A DNA stretch of 18,920 nucleotides from DATAJX01 sp964601735. Lineage in GTDB: Bacteria > Pseudomonadota > Alphaproteobacteria > UBA2136 > UBA6156. This document shows positions 1 to 6,882 of the stretch, piece by piece. Position 1 is the first letter of the stretch; every line of letters starts with the position of its first letter. The notes under the pieces were generated by a model. It was not told where the DNA came from. It made no database searches and saw only the letters and a list, made by a program, of their open reading frames with translations. A program made the translations under genes and the position numbers. The stretch lies in NCBI GenBank assembly GCA_964601735.1, contig CAZROO010000021.1, positions 1 to 18,920 on the forward strand. The letters run 5' to 3'.

Positions 1-789
1 GCGGCGGAGCAGGCAGGGCGTGTGGACGTTGGCCATTTCGATGCTGAAACTGGCCTGATCGTCGAGCAACTGGTCGAAGCTCAAGGGGTCGATGGTAAGA
101 TTGAGCAGAAAATTACCGTCGCCGGTGGGCAGGGCATAAGCGGGTTGCGACTCGTGCAGTTTGAGGCGCAGGGTGTGGCTGCCTTCGGCAAACGGCAGGC
201 TCACGAGGTTGAGCGGCAGGCTGTTTTTATCGACTGCGCTGAGCCCCGCGATTTGCAATGCGGCGGCGGGGGCCAAGTAATCGCGCAGGGCAAAGTCTGG
301 TGCCGGTTCCCAATCGGGGTTGTCCATGCGCAGGCGTTCGACCGCGATGATATGGTCGAGGTCGAGCGAATGGAGTTCGAATAGCACATGGCGTTCGGTA
401 AAGAGGCGGCCGAGCAGGCTCAGGGTGCCGTCGTTGGGGCCGATGACCGTGTTACCCCAGTCGGTGGTGAGCATGGTAAGTGTGGCGTTGCCGGTGGTGG
501 TGGCGCACAGGTACAGCGCCGGACTGCCGTGGCCGACCGCGCGCCAGGCGCGGTAGAGCGCCATGGCGCTGGCCATCGGCGAGGCGTCGAGCGCCGACAC
601 GCGGATGATGGGTGGCAGTGCCGCTCCCCTGGTGTGGTGGATGGCCATGGTGCGCAGGCGCAGTTCGGCCTCGGCCGCCGTGAACTGCGGGCCGGTGTCG
701 AGGATGATGATTGCGTTATATTTTTTGGCGGCGTGGCATAGCGACGCAGGCTCTTTTTGGGCAGCGTTTTTTTTTGCTTTGATGGGCAT
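1..789 (-). CDS. Divergent SAM hydroxide adenosyltransferase (DUF62)-like protein, C-terminus off the window
   Basis: An open frame runs from an ATG at 789 to the left edge, 263 codons with no stop, so the gene is partial at its 3' end. The segment IGPNDGTLSLL (residues 117-127) resembles the GPDNGL motif of the SAM hydroxide adenosyltransferase/chlorinase (DUF62) family. FALRDYLAPAAA (residues 167-178) resembles the family's FHGRDIFAPAAA, and the spacing between the two fits. DUF62 enzymes hydrolyse S-adenosylmethionine to adenosine and methionine. Here the N-terminal TDFG-type motif and the VVDPGVGTxRR segment are replaced (residues about 28-35 and 94-105), so the usual catalytic Asp and Arg are not visible. 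The protein may be non-catalytic, or the family assignment may be wrong. The lysine-rich first 13 residues carry no signal peptide. No Shine-Dalgarno is seen; a TAGGCT box six bases before the ATG suggests a leaderless transcript. Confidence 0.72.
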   Translation of the reverse strand, partial: MPIKAKKNAAQKEPASLCHAAKKYNAIIILDTGPQFTAAEAELRLRTMAIHHTRGAALPPIIRVSALDASPMASAMALYRAWRAVGHGSPALYLCATTTGNATLTMLTTDWGNTVIGPNDGTLSLLGRLFTERHVLFELHSLDLDHIIAVERLRMDNPDWEPAPDFALRDYLAPAAALQIAGLSAVDKNSLPLNLVSLPFAEGSHTLRLKLHESQPAYALPTGDGNFLLNLTIDPLSFDQLLDDQASFSIEMANVHTPCLLRR

Positions 790-795
790 GGGGAT

Positions 796-825
796 AGCCT
801 AGAGCGTTCCGCTAACCATCGGCAA
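796..825 (-). promoter_or_regulatory. Candidate leaderless promoter for the DUF62-like gene
   Basis: On the minus strand TTGCCG (825-820) is followed after 18 bases by TAGGCT (801-796), and then six bases lie before the ATG at 789. The geometry matches the ftsE and TPR-gene promoters in this window, but the -10 hexamer matches the sigma-70 consensus poorly. Confidence 0.3.
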
Positions 826-831
826 GGCCAG

Positions 832-837
832 TATAAA
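832..837 (+). promoter_or_regulatory. Candidate -10 box for the SRP RNA
   Basis: TATAAA at 832-837 lies about 40 bases ahead of the recognisable SRP RNA helix and could start its transcription near 844. No convincing -35 hexamer is present at 16-19 bases upstream. A short 5' leader would then have to be trimmed, as happens for 4.5S RNA in enterobacteria. Confidence 0.35.
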
Positions 838-874
838 ATTTGACCGGGGGTGTGTGGTGCGGTAGAGGATTGTC

Positions 875-960
875 TTACCGGTACGGACGCCCGCGTGGCC
901 CAACCCCGCCAGGCCCGAAAGGGAGCAACGGTCAGCGCATGGGGCGGGTCGTGCCGGCTC
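875..960 (+). ncRNA. ffs: Small bacterial signal recognition particle RNA (4.5S type)
   Basis: The apical domain IV signature is clear: CAGGCCCGAAAGGGAGCA at about 910-927, a GNRA (GAAA) tetraloop closed by CCC/GGG, with the CAGG and AGCA internal-loop strands that bind Ffh. Outward, CCCC (904-907) can pair with GGGG (940-944). The arm starting CCGGTACGG near 878 pairs with CGTGCCGG near 950-957, giving the long hairpin expected of the small SRP RNA. This RNA with Ffh targets nascent membrane proteins to FtsY. It lies immediately upstream of dnaX on the same strand, the usual neighbour of this RNA gene in many proteobacteria. The ends are approximate; the mature 5' end could lie up to 30 bases further left. 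Confidence 0.87.
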
Positions 961-978
961 GCTATTCTACTGGCCGGG

Positions 979-1068
979 GTGCTTTTTAATTTTTTCGTCA
1001 CCCTGCGCTCCTCACGTACTAAAAGTGTACGCTGCGGTGCTCGTGCGCCGAAGAAAATCAAAAATCCC
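979..1068. repeat. Imperfect palindromic element between SRP RNA and dnaX
   Basis: The outer arms are T-rich and A-rich: GCTTTTTAATTTTTTCG (981-997) against CGAAGAAAATCAAAAATC (1050-1067), pairing at most positions. The inner arms are partly complementary and end in CGTAC (1015-1019) and GTACG (1027-1031) around a seven-base loop. The whole could fold as one long imperfect hairpin. The T-run right after the SRP RNA may also help end that transcript. It resembles in form the dispersed palindromic elements of Rickettsiales and related alphaproteobacteria, but no second copy is visible in this window. Confidence 0.55.
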
Positions 1069-1133
1069 TCCCGCCCAGCGAATATCGCCGCTTTTCATTG
1101 TAGCAAAGAGTGGAATTATTTGCTCGTGCATTG

Positions 1134-1139
1134 TATAAC
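1134..1139 (+). promoter_or_regulatory. Candidate -10 box giving a leaderless dnaX mRNA
   Basis: TATAAC ends six bases before the ATG at 1146, the same distance as the TATGGT boxes of ftsE and the TPR gene. No Shine-Dalgarno precedes this ATG. The -35 position (TGGAAT at 1111-1116, 17-base spacer) is a weak match. Confidence 0.42.
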
Positions 1140-1145
1140 GGCGGC

Positions 1146-2774
1146 ATGGGGGATGGGGTTTCTAACGACTATATCGTTTTAGCGCGGAAGTACCGCCCGC
1201 AGCGCTTTGAAGAGCTGGTGGGGCAGGACGCGCTGGTGCGTACGTTGACCAATGCCATCAAGGCCAACCGCCTGCACCATGCCTATGTGCTCACCGGCAT
1301 TCGCGGGGTAGGGAAGACCACCACCGCACGCATTATCGCCAAGGCGCTGAACTGCGATAACGGCCCGAGTGTGACATGGAGCGACGACGACCCGCAGGTG
1401 AAGGCGATTACCAGTGGCACGCACGGTGACGTACTGGAGTATGACGCCGCCAGCAACCGCAGTGTTGAGGATGTGGAAAAGCTGTTTGAGGGTGTCAATT
1501 ACGCGCCGATGAGCGGGCGTTACAAAGTTTATATCATCGACGAAGTGCACATGCTGAGTGCGCATGCGTTTAATGCGTTGCTGAAAACGCTGGAGGAGCC
1601 GCCTTCCCGTGTGGTGTTTATTTTTGCGACCACTGAAGTAGACAAGATTCCAGTGACGGTGCTCTCCCGCTGCATGCGGTTTGACTTGAAGCGCGTGCCT
1701 GCTGAGGTGCTGATCGCGCATTTCACGAATATTCTCGGCAAGGAAAAGCTGGAGGCCGAGCCTGCGGCCATTAATATGATTGCGCAGGCGGCGGACGGTA
1801 GCGTGCGCGATGGCTTGAGTCTGCTCGACCAGGCGATTGCGCTTTCGCATGGCGAGGCGATTAAGGCATCGGTGGTGCAGGATATGCTGGGGCTGGCCGA
1901 CAAAGCCCGCCTGTATGATTTGCTGGAATTGCTGCTGACCGGCAGGACCAAAGAAGCCCTGGCGGTGCTGGATGATTTGCATGCGCGCGGGCAGGATGCA
2001 TTGATGGTGGTGCAGGGCCTGCTTGAAACCGTGCACATGCTGACGCGGTTATTGCTGCTCCCCGATTTGAAGAACGATACCGCGCTGGATGAAATGGCGC
2101 GGACGCGCGGTGTGGCGCTGGCCGCGCAGACGCATCTGGCGGGGTTGAGCCGGGTGTACCAGTTGCTGTTTACCGCAGCGGCGGAAGTGAAGGCTGCGGA
2201 GCGTCCGTATGAGGCTTTAAGCATGGCGGCGGTGCGCATTGCCTACCTGGCGCCGTTGCCGCCGCTGGGTGAATTACTGGAGCGCGCGCCTGCCGCAGCG
2301 CCTGTGCCAAAGCCGGAGGGGGTTCCGGTAGTGCAGGTAGAAGCGGTGGTGACGGAAACCGTGGCTGTAACTGAAGCTGTGTCAAAAGTGGTAGCGGCTG
2401 TGCCGGGTGACTGGGCCGGGCTGGTGGTACAACTGGAAAAATCGAAGCCGAGCCTGGCCGCCACGCTGCGTGCACAGGTGCGTTGCGTGGGACTGGCTGG
2501 GACGGAATTGCGTGTTACGGTGGATAAAGGGTTGCACGACGCCAAGGATTTGATTCGCGATTTGCGAGCCGAGCTGAAAAATGTGACCGGTGAGGCCTGG
2601 AATATCATCCAAGAAATGCGCGAAGGCGTGACCGCGCCGACGCTGCGCGAAGCAGCGGTGGCCGAGAATAATGCACGCAAGGAAGCCGCTGCCACCGAGC
2701 CTGCGGTACAGGATATTCTGGCAAGTTTCCCCGGAGCAATCATAGAAGGAGTGAAGAACGATGGGCATGTTTGA
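1146..2774 (+). CDS. dnaX: DNA polymerase III subunit tau/gamma
   Basis: This is the clamp-loader ATPase of the replicative polymerase, 542 aa from the ATG at 1146. The N-terminus LARKYRPQRFEELVGQ is diagnostic. Walker A GIRGVGKTT is at 51-59, Walker B IDEVH at about 131-135 and the SRC arginine-finger motif at 174-176; GSVRDGLSLLDQ follows as the AAA+ lid. After the ATPase core comes the oligomerisation region, a Pro/Ala/Val-rich linker and a C-terminal tau-like domain. A GTG at 1110 could add 12 residues, but they match nothing, and the ATG fits a TATAAC box spaced for leaderless transcription. Of the four zinc-binding cysteines usual in this family only Cys70 is clear. No run of six or more A was seen for programmed frameshifting. 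The stop overlaps ybaB by 14 bases, indicating an operon. Confidence 0.96.
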   Translation: MGDGVSNDYIVLARKYRPQRFEELVGQDALVRTLTNAIKANRLHHAYVLTGIRGVGKTTTARIIAKALNCDNGPSVTWSDDDPQVKAITSGTHGDVLEYDAASNRSVEDVEKLFEGVNYAPMSGRYKVYIIDEVHMLSAHAFNALLKTLEEPPSRVVFIFATTEVDKIPVTVLSRCMRFDLKRVPAEVLIAHFTNILGKEKLEAEPAAINMIAQAADGSVRDGLSLLDQAIALSHGEAIKASVVQDMLGLADKARLYDLLELLLTGRTKEALAVLDDLHARGQDALMVVQGLLETVHMLTRLLLLPDLKNDTALDEMARTRGVALAAQTHLAGLSRVYQLLFTAAAEVKAAERPYEALSMAAVRIAYLAPLPPLGELLERAPAAAPVPKPEGVPVVQVEAVVTETVAVTEAVSKVVAAVPGDWAGLVVQLEKSKPSLAATLRAQVRCVGLAGTELRVTVDKGLHDAKDLIRDLRAELKNVTGEAWNIIQEMREGVTAPTLREAAVAENNARKEAAATEPAVQDILASFPGAIIEGVKNDGHV

Positions 2775-3014
2775 TATGCTGAAAAAGGCGCAGGAGCTGC
2801 AGGCCAGCATGCAGAAACTGCAAGAGGAACTGAAGGTGGCCGAGTTTAGCGGCAGCGCCGGCGGCGGCCTGGTGAACGTGACCGTGAGCGGCGCGCATAC
2901 GGTGAAGAAAATCAGCATCAAGAAGGACGCGGTGGATGCCGACGATGTGGCGACGCTGGAAGACCTGGTGACCGTGGCGGTGAATGACGCGATTGGCAAA
3001 GCCAATGCCGAGAC
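2761..3014 (+). CDS. ybaB: YbaB/EbfC nucleoid-associated protein, 3' end lost in gap
   Basis: The first 84 codons of a YbaB/EbfC family protein, starting FDMLKKAQELQASMQKLQEEL, with the characteristic helical N-terminus and then the beta-strand core (GLVNVTVSGAHTVKKISIKK). These small dimeric proteins bind DNA and are usually encoded between dnaX and recR, as here. The ATG at 2761 has a good Shine-Dalgarno (GAAGGAG) nine bases upstream, lying inside the end of dnaX. The family is normally about 105-110 residues, so roughly 20-25 C-terminal residues are hidden by the N run. Confidence 0.93.
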
Positions 3015-3114
3015 NNNNNNNNNNNNNNNNNNNNNNNNNNNNNNNNNNNNNNNNNNNNNNNNNNNNNNNNNNNNNNNNNNNNNNNNNNNNNNNNNNNNNN
3101 NNNNNNNNNNNNNN
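3015..3114. other. Assembly gap of 100 N
   Basis: Exactly 100 unresolved bases. This is a common placeholder for a scaffold gap of unknown size, so the true distance may differ. It removes the end of ybaB, the intergenic region and the start of recR. Confidence 0.98.
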
Positions 3115-3684
3115 TTGCTGCGCATGGTGGGTCGGTTGCCCGGTCTGGGCCCTCGCAGCGCCCAGCGTGTGGTGCTGCATTTGCTGACACGGCCGGAGGT
3201 GCTGCATGAGGTGATTCAGCAACTGGCCGAGGTGGGCGGGCAAGTGCAGGCCTGCAAAATCTGCGGCAATTTAAGCCTGAGTGAAGAATGCGGGATTTGT
3301 ACCGACCAGGGGCGTGACGCCAGCCAGCTGTGCGTGGTGGAAGGTGTGGCTGACGTCTGGGCGATTGAGAAAAGCGGTGCTTTTAAAGGCCGTTACTTTG
3401 TGCTGGGTGGGCTGGTGAGCGCGCTGGATGGGATTTCGCCTGAGGATGTGAAGATTCCTCAGTTGGTGGCGCGGCTGAGCGATGACGCGATTAAAGAAGT
3501 GATTGTGGCGCTGCCAAGCACGCTTGAAGGCCAGACCACCGCGCACCTGATTGCCGATCGGCTGATGCCGCTGGGCGTGGCCGTGACCGCGCCCGCTAAG
3601 GGCATGCCGGTGGGGAGTGCGGTGGATTATCTTGACGAGGGTACTTTGGCTCTCGCACTTAGCGGGCGGAAGGCTGTTGCTTAG
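3115..3684 (+). CDS. recR: Recombination mediator RecR, 5' end lost in gap
   Basis: RecR acts with RecO (and RecF) to load RecA on single-stranded DNA at gaps. Only the N-terminal few residues are missing. The first visible codons give the helix-hairpin-helix segment GRLPGLGPRSAQR. The four-cysteine zinc finger CKIC...CGIC follows. The Toprim domain comes next, with LCVVEGVADVWAIEKSG and then FKGRYFVLGGLVSALDGISP. The C-terminal part carries the conserved ALPSTLEGQTTAHLIADRL segment. The TAG at 3682-3684 overlaps the convergent rppH stop. Its position after dnaX and ybaB is the standard order. The reading frame being continuous with ybaB through the N run is an accident of the placeholder length. 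Confidence 0.95.
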   Translation: MLRMVGRLPGLGPRSAQRVVLHLLTRPEVLHEVIQQLAEVGGQVQACKICGNLSLSEECGICTDQGRDASQLCVVEGVADVWAIEKSGAFKGRYFVLGGLVSALDGISPEDVKIPQLVARLSDDAIKEVIVALPSTLEGQTTAHLIADRLMPLGVAVTAPAKGMPVGSAVDYLDEGTLALALSGRKAVA

Positions 3685-4220
3685 GTTTTTTTCAGGTGTG
3701 GGCGGAAGTTCTTGAACACTTCTGCGTAGATGGGTTTGCGGAAGGCGATGACGTGGTCGTGCAGCCAGTCGGCCTCGACCCAGTTGAGCTCTGAGAATTC
3801 TTTGTGCGCGGCGCGTTTGATATCCGGCAAATCGTCCTTGAGATAACGGAACAGGAACCATTTTTGGGTCTGGCCCTTAAAGCGGCGGCCCTGGGTCCAT
3901 TCGCGCGGCAGGTAGTAGGTGGTCCAGCCGGGATTTTCGGCCACCAGCGTCACTTCATCGGGCTGCAGGCCTGATTCCTCGGCCAGTTCGCGGTAAGCGG
4001 CGGTGAGGGGGCGCTCGCGGCCTTCGATACCGCCCTGGGGCAACTGCCAGGCGCTCTCTTTACTGGCCGCGTGATAACGTAACCCCGCCAATACCAAACC
4101 GGCGTGGTTCACCACAACTAAGCCGACATTCCGGCGCAAGCTCTTGTCGGCCCCTCTATGCTTCGGACGGCTCCTGCGGCGCTTGTGGCGGGAGCGGCCC
4201 TGTGTCGAAGCGGGCTCCAT
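3681..4220 (-). CDS. rppH: RNA pyrophosphohydrolase, Nudix family
   Basis: This enzyme removes pyrophosphate from 5'-triphosphorylated RNA and so starts 5'-end-dependent mRNA decay. The Nudix box is complete at residues 63-85: GGIEGRERPLTAAYRELAEESGL fits Gx5Ex7REUxEExGU exactly. RRNVGLVVVNHAGLVLAG, AWQLPQGGIE, and the later WTTYYLPREW and KGQTQKWFLFRY are typical of the RppH/NudH group. The family usually begins close to the RRNVGLV segment; here some 27 strongly basic residues precede it (RHKRRRSRPKHRG). That extra stretch is encoded by a palindrome-rich region (4122-4211), so it may come from an inserted element, or the true start may be a TTG at residue 28. The gene is last in the minus-strand envelope cluster and overlaps recR by four bases. 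Confidence 0.92.
   Translation of the reverse strand: MEPASTQGRSRHKRRRSRPKHRGADKSLRRNVGLVVVNHAGLVLAGLRYHAASKESAWQLPQGGIEGRERPLTAAYRELAEESGLQPDEVTLVAENPGWTTYYLPREWTQGRRFKGQTQKWFLFRYLKDDLPDIKRAAHKEFSELNWVEADWLHDHVIAFRKPIYAEVFKNFRPHLKKT
4122..4211. repeat. Cluster of inverted repeats at the 5' end of rppH
   Basis: GCCGACA (4122-4128) pairs perfectly with TGTCGGC (4145-4151). Next to it, GCTTCG (4160-4165) pairs with CGAAGC (4206-4211), enclosing GCTCC (4170-4174) and GGAGC (4191-4195). These two hairpins span almost exactly the region coding for the unusual basic N-terminus. Confidence 0.55.
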
Positions 4221-4252
4221 GCGCCCAAGGTGTCATACTTTGGGGGGGATTA

Positions 4253-5335
4253 CTACTGTTTAGATTGAAGGCCGACGGTGACCGGCACCAAGGTAACGCC
4301 GCTAAGCGTAGGCAAACGGCTTTCCAGGACGGCCAGGGTGTTGGAGAGCGGGTGGCCGATGGCGATGGCGAAACCCTGCTTTTGGGCGACGGCGACGGCG
4401 TGGTTGAGCTGCTGATTGATGACCTCGGGGTTGTCGTCGTGGTCGAGGAAGACGTCGCGGCGCATCACCGGTAGGCTTAACCCTTGCGCGACGGCGTGCG
4501 TGGCGGTGGGGGTAATGGTGAGGCTATCGAGGAATAAATAACCTTGCTTATCAAGTTGTTGCATGACCACGCGCATGCCTTCCGGCCAGGCGGTGAAGCG
4601 GCTGCCCATGTGGTTGTTGATGCCGACGGCGATATCGCCGAGGCTGTTAAGATGATGATTCAGCTTGGTTAAAATGTCGTCCGGAGTGTCGCCGACCTCC
4701 AGCGTTTCGGGGCCGGGGTTGAGCTTCACGTCTTTGTGGGGCAGCGGTTCCATCGGCACGTGGATGAGAATTTCGTGACCTTCTTCAAAGGCTTGGCGGG
4801 CCAGTTCGTCGCTGCTTGGGCCGAAGGAAAAGAACGAATAACTCACGCCGCGGGGCAGTTTGACGGCCTCGCGGCTGAGGGGGCCATCGAGGCCCATGTC
4901 GTCGATGAGGATGGCCAGTTTGGGGCCTTTAACCTCGCTGTAGAGGGGTGCTTTGCTGTTGCTCTTCCAGTGCAGGGTTGATGCAGCGTTGTCGGTTTTT
5001 GATGCGGAAGCCCCGGTTTGTGTCGGTGAAACGGGCGCAAGTGAAGCGCTGGTGTCGGCGGAGGCTGAAACCGTGGTGGCGGAGGGGAGGGTGGCGGCAG
5101 TTTCGGGCACGTCAGGGAACTCGGTGGCGACCATGCTGGGCGAGGGGATGGTGTGGGCCGGGAAGGGGCTCGGGTGGTTTTTTTCGGCCACCCCTTCGGC
5201 CACGTGGGGCGAGGTGACCGGGGTGGGCAGCAGCATGGCCGCGACCAGGCTGGTGAACATGGCCAGCACCATCAACCCCAGGGTGACCCAGAACCACCGC
5301 GGCATGGGCGGCTTGGGGGCGGGGGGCTGCTCCAT
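4253..5335 (-). CDS. Divergent polysaccharide deacetylase, YibQ type
   Basis: A 360-residue envelope protein of the divergent polysaccharide deacetylase (YibQ, DUF610) family. A membrane segment at residues 13-36 (WFWVTLGLMVLAMFTSLVAA) follows a proline-rich start. A Ser/Thr/Ala/Pro-rich linker runs to about residue 125. The periplasmic NodB-like domain then carries the family motifs LAILIDDMGLDG (140-151), EILIHVPMEP (188-197) and GINNHMGSRFT (238-248). The activity of these proteins is not well established; deacetylation of an envelope glycan is the homology-based guess. The ATG at 5335 is eight bases after the ctpA stop, so the two are co-transcribed. The order envC-ctpA-yibQ-rppH is typical of alphaproteobacteria. 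Confidence 0.92.
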   Translation of the reverse strand: MEQPPAPKPPMPRWFWVTLGLMVLAMFTSLVAAMLLPTPVTSPHVAEGVAEKNHPSPFPAHTIPSPSMVATEFPDVPETAATLPSATTVSASADTSASLAPVSPTQTGASASKTDNAASTLHWKSNSKAPLYSEVKGPKLAILIDDMGLDGPLSREAVKLPRGVSYSFFSFGPSSDELARQAFEEGHEILIHVPMEPLPHKDVKLNPGPETLEVGDTPDDILTKLNHHLNSLGDIAVGINNHMGSRFTAWPEGMRVVMQQLDKQGYLFLDSLTITPTATHAVAQGLSLPVMRRDVFLDHDDNPEVINQQLNHAVAVAQKQGFAIAIGHPLSNTLAVLESRLPTLSGVTLVPVTVGLQSKQ

Positions 5336-5343
5336 GCCTATTA

Positions 5344-6747
5344 TTACTGGGCGGCGCGGCTGCTGCCGGTGAGCGTTTTAAGGATGCTCAGGGCACGGTC
5401 GAGTTGATAGTCCGGCTTGCCTTCGAGGTTGACCAGCGTGTCGGACGGCGACTTCACGGTTTTGGGCTCGACGAAGATGCTTTGCGGCAGGTCGGCGCGG
5501 CGGGGCATGGTGCCGCTCACATCGGTGGTTTTGGGGTGTATCAGGTGGTTGGGCAGCGCGGCTTCGGACGGGTTGATGTCGTCGTCGTCGAGACCTGCCA
5601 GCTTTTTGTCCTTGGGTTGCTTGACGAGGATGTCTGGCTGGATGCCTTGCGCCTGGATGCTGCGGCCGCTGGGCGTGTAGTAGCGCGCGGTGGTGAGGCG
5701 CATGCCCGCGCCACCGGGCAGCGTGAAGATGGTTTGCACCGAGCCCTTGCCGAAGCTGCGGGTACCGACCAGCACGGCGCGGCGCTGGTCTTGCAAGGCG
5801 CCGGCGACGATTTCTGCCGCGCTGGCGCTGCCGGCGTTGATGAGCACCACGATGGGCTTACCGTTGAGGATGTCACCGGGGCGGGCGTTGTAGCGCGAGT
5901 TCTGGCTTTCGACCCGGCCGCGGGTGCTGACGATTTCGCCGCCTTGCAGGAAATCATCGGACACCGCGATGGCCTGGTTGAGCAAGCCGCCGGGGTTGTT
6001 GCGCAGGTCGATAATCACGCCCGCCAGCGGTTGGCCCTTGTTGGCCTTTTGCAATTGGGCGAGGTGGTCGCGCAGGCTGTTGTCGGTGTAATCGTTGAAG
6101 CTGGTGATGCGGATATAGCCGAGGCCGTCGCCCATCAGCTTGCTCTTGACCGGCTTGACCTTGATGACAGCGCGGGTGACCGTGACGCTGAAAGTGCGCT
6201 TTTCGGACTCGCGGAAGACGGTGAGCTTGATTTTGCTGCCGGGCGCGCCGCGCATTTTGTCAACGGCGTCCTTGAGTGTCATGCCCTGCACGTCCTTGGC
6301 GTCGAGACGGATGATGAAGTCGCCGGATTCGAGGCCTGCGGCGGCGGCGGGCGTGTCTTCGATGGGGCTGACGACCTTGACCAAGCCGTTATCCATCGTC
6401 ACTTCGATGCCTAGGCCACCGAACTCGCCTTTGGTGGTTTGTTGCAGGTCTTCAAAATCTTCAGGCTTGAGGTAGCTGCTGTGCGGGTCGAGGCTGGTAA
6501 GCATGCCGTTGATGGCGTTTTCGATAACCTCGGTTTCGGTCACCTGGTCGACGTAGCTGGTGCGGATTTTTTCCAGCACGTGGGCGAACACATCGAGCTT
6601 TTCGTACACCGCCGGATTGACCGGGCGCGGCGCGGCGTCCTCGGCGGACTCTTGCGCATAAGCGCCTGGCGCGAAAATGGTGGGAGCGGCGCCGAGGCCG
6701 AAGACAACGGCCAGCAGCAGGGTCAGCAGCTTATTTTTGATGTTCAT
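5344..6747 (-). CDS. ctpA: C-terminal processing peptidase, S41 family
   Basis: A periplasmic serine protease, 467 aa from the ATG at 6747. A clear signal peptide MNIKNKLLTLLLAVVFGLGA... ends near APGAYAQ (residue 31). The N-terminal region has LDPHSSYL, and the PDZ domain spans about 108-195 with GGLGIEV at 110-116. The catalytic domain has DLRNNPGGLL at 247-256, the nucleophile in NAGSASAAE (Ser309) and the general base in RSFGKGSVQ (Lys334, with Gln338). This is the complete Ser-Lys arrangement of the family. A TTG at 6786 would add 13 residues ahead of the signal peptide; that triplet coincides with a candidate -35 box, so the ATG is preferred. CtpA homologues trim envelope proteins, often cell-wall hydrolases, which suits the neighbours. 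Confidence 0.95.
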   Translation of the reverse strand: MNIKNKLLTLLLAVVFGLGAAPTIFAPGAYAQESAEDAAPRPVNPAVYEKLDVFAHVLEKIRTSYVDQVTETEVIENAINGMLTSLDPHSSYLKPEDFEDLQQTTKGEFGGLGIEVTMDNGLVKVVSPIEDTPAAAAGLESGDFIIRLDAKDVQGMTLKDAVDKMRGAPGSKIKLTVFRESEKRTFSVTVTRAVIKVKPVKSKLMGDGLGYIRITSFNDYTDNSLRDHLAQLQKANKGQPLAGVIIDLRNNPGGLLNQAIAVSDDFLQGGEIVSTRGRVESQNSRYNARPGDILNGKPIVVLINAGSASAAEIVAGALQDQRRAVLVGTRSFGKGSVQTIFTLPGGAGMRLTTARYYTPSGRSIQAQGIQPDILVKQPKDKKLAGLDDDDINPSEAALPNHLIHPKTTDVSGTMPRRADLPQSIFVEPKTVKSPSDTLVNLEGKPDYQLDRALSILKTLTGSSRAAQ

Positions 6748-6757
6748 CCGGCCCGCA

Positions 6758-6786
6758 TTGTTACGGGGTGTTGCCCGTGTAAGCAA
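6758..6786 (-). promoter_or_regulatory. Candidate ctpA promoter
   Basis: TTGCTT (6786-6781) and TAACAA (6763-6758) are separated by 17 bases. The -10 box ends ten bases before the ctpA ATG, giving a leader of only a few bases. Both hexamers match the consensus only partly. A separate promoter is expected because a terminator and an opposing gene separate ctpA from envC. Confidence 0.33.
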
Positions 6787-6815
6787 GAGGGTTGAGACTC
6801 TTTTAGGAAATTTTA

Positions 6816-6844
6816 ATTACAGCCGCCGCCGGGGCTGTTATAAG
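6816..6844 (+). promoter_or_regulatory. Candidate promoter of the 59-aa ORF, overlapping a hairpin
   Basis: ATTACA (6816-6821) and TATAAG (6839-6844) are separated by 17 bases, a fair sigma-70-type match that would start transcription near 6851. The spacer contains a perfect six-base inverted repeat, ACAGCC (6819-6824) and GGCTGT (6833-6838), extending imperfectly to 11 bases on each side. It could be an operator. Confidence 0.4.
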
Positions 6845-6882
6845 GAAGGCGATATCCCCCTCACTTTTACGGATAAAATCTG

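Noticed and set aside
1146..2774. Programmed frameshift in dnaX producing a short gamma form
   Set aside because: No A-AAA-AAG type slippery run of six or more A was seen in the gene.
2761..3684. A single 307-residue YbaB-RecR protein
   Set aside because: It is an artefact of the 100-N gap; the two halves belong to separate families that are separate genes everywhere known to me.
5404..6414. Plus-strand frame of 336 codons antisense to ctpA
   Set aside because: It is a shadow of the S41 peptidase gene, whose PDZ and catalytic motifs are complete on the other strand.
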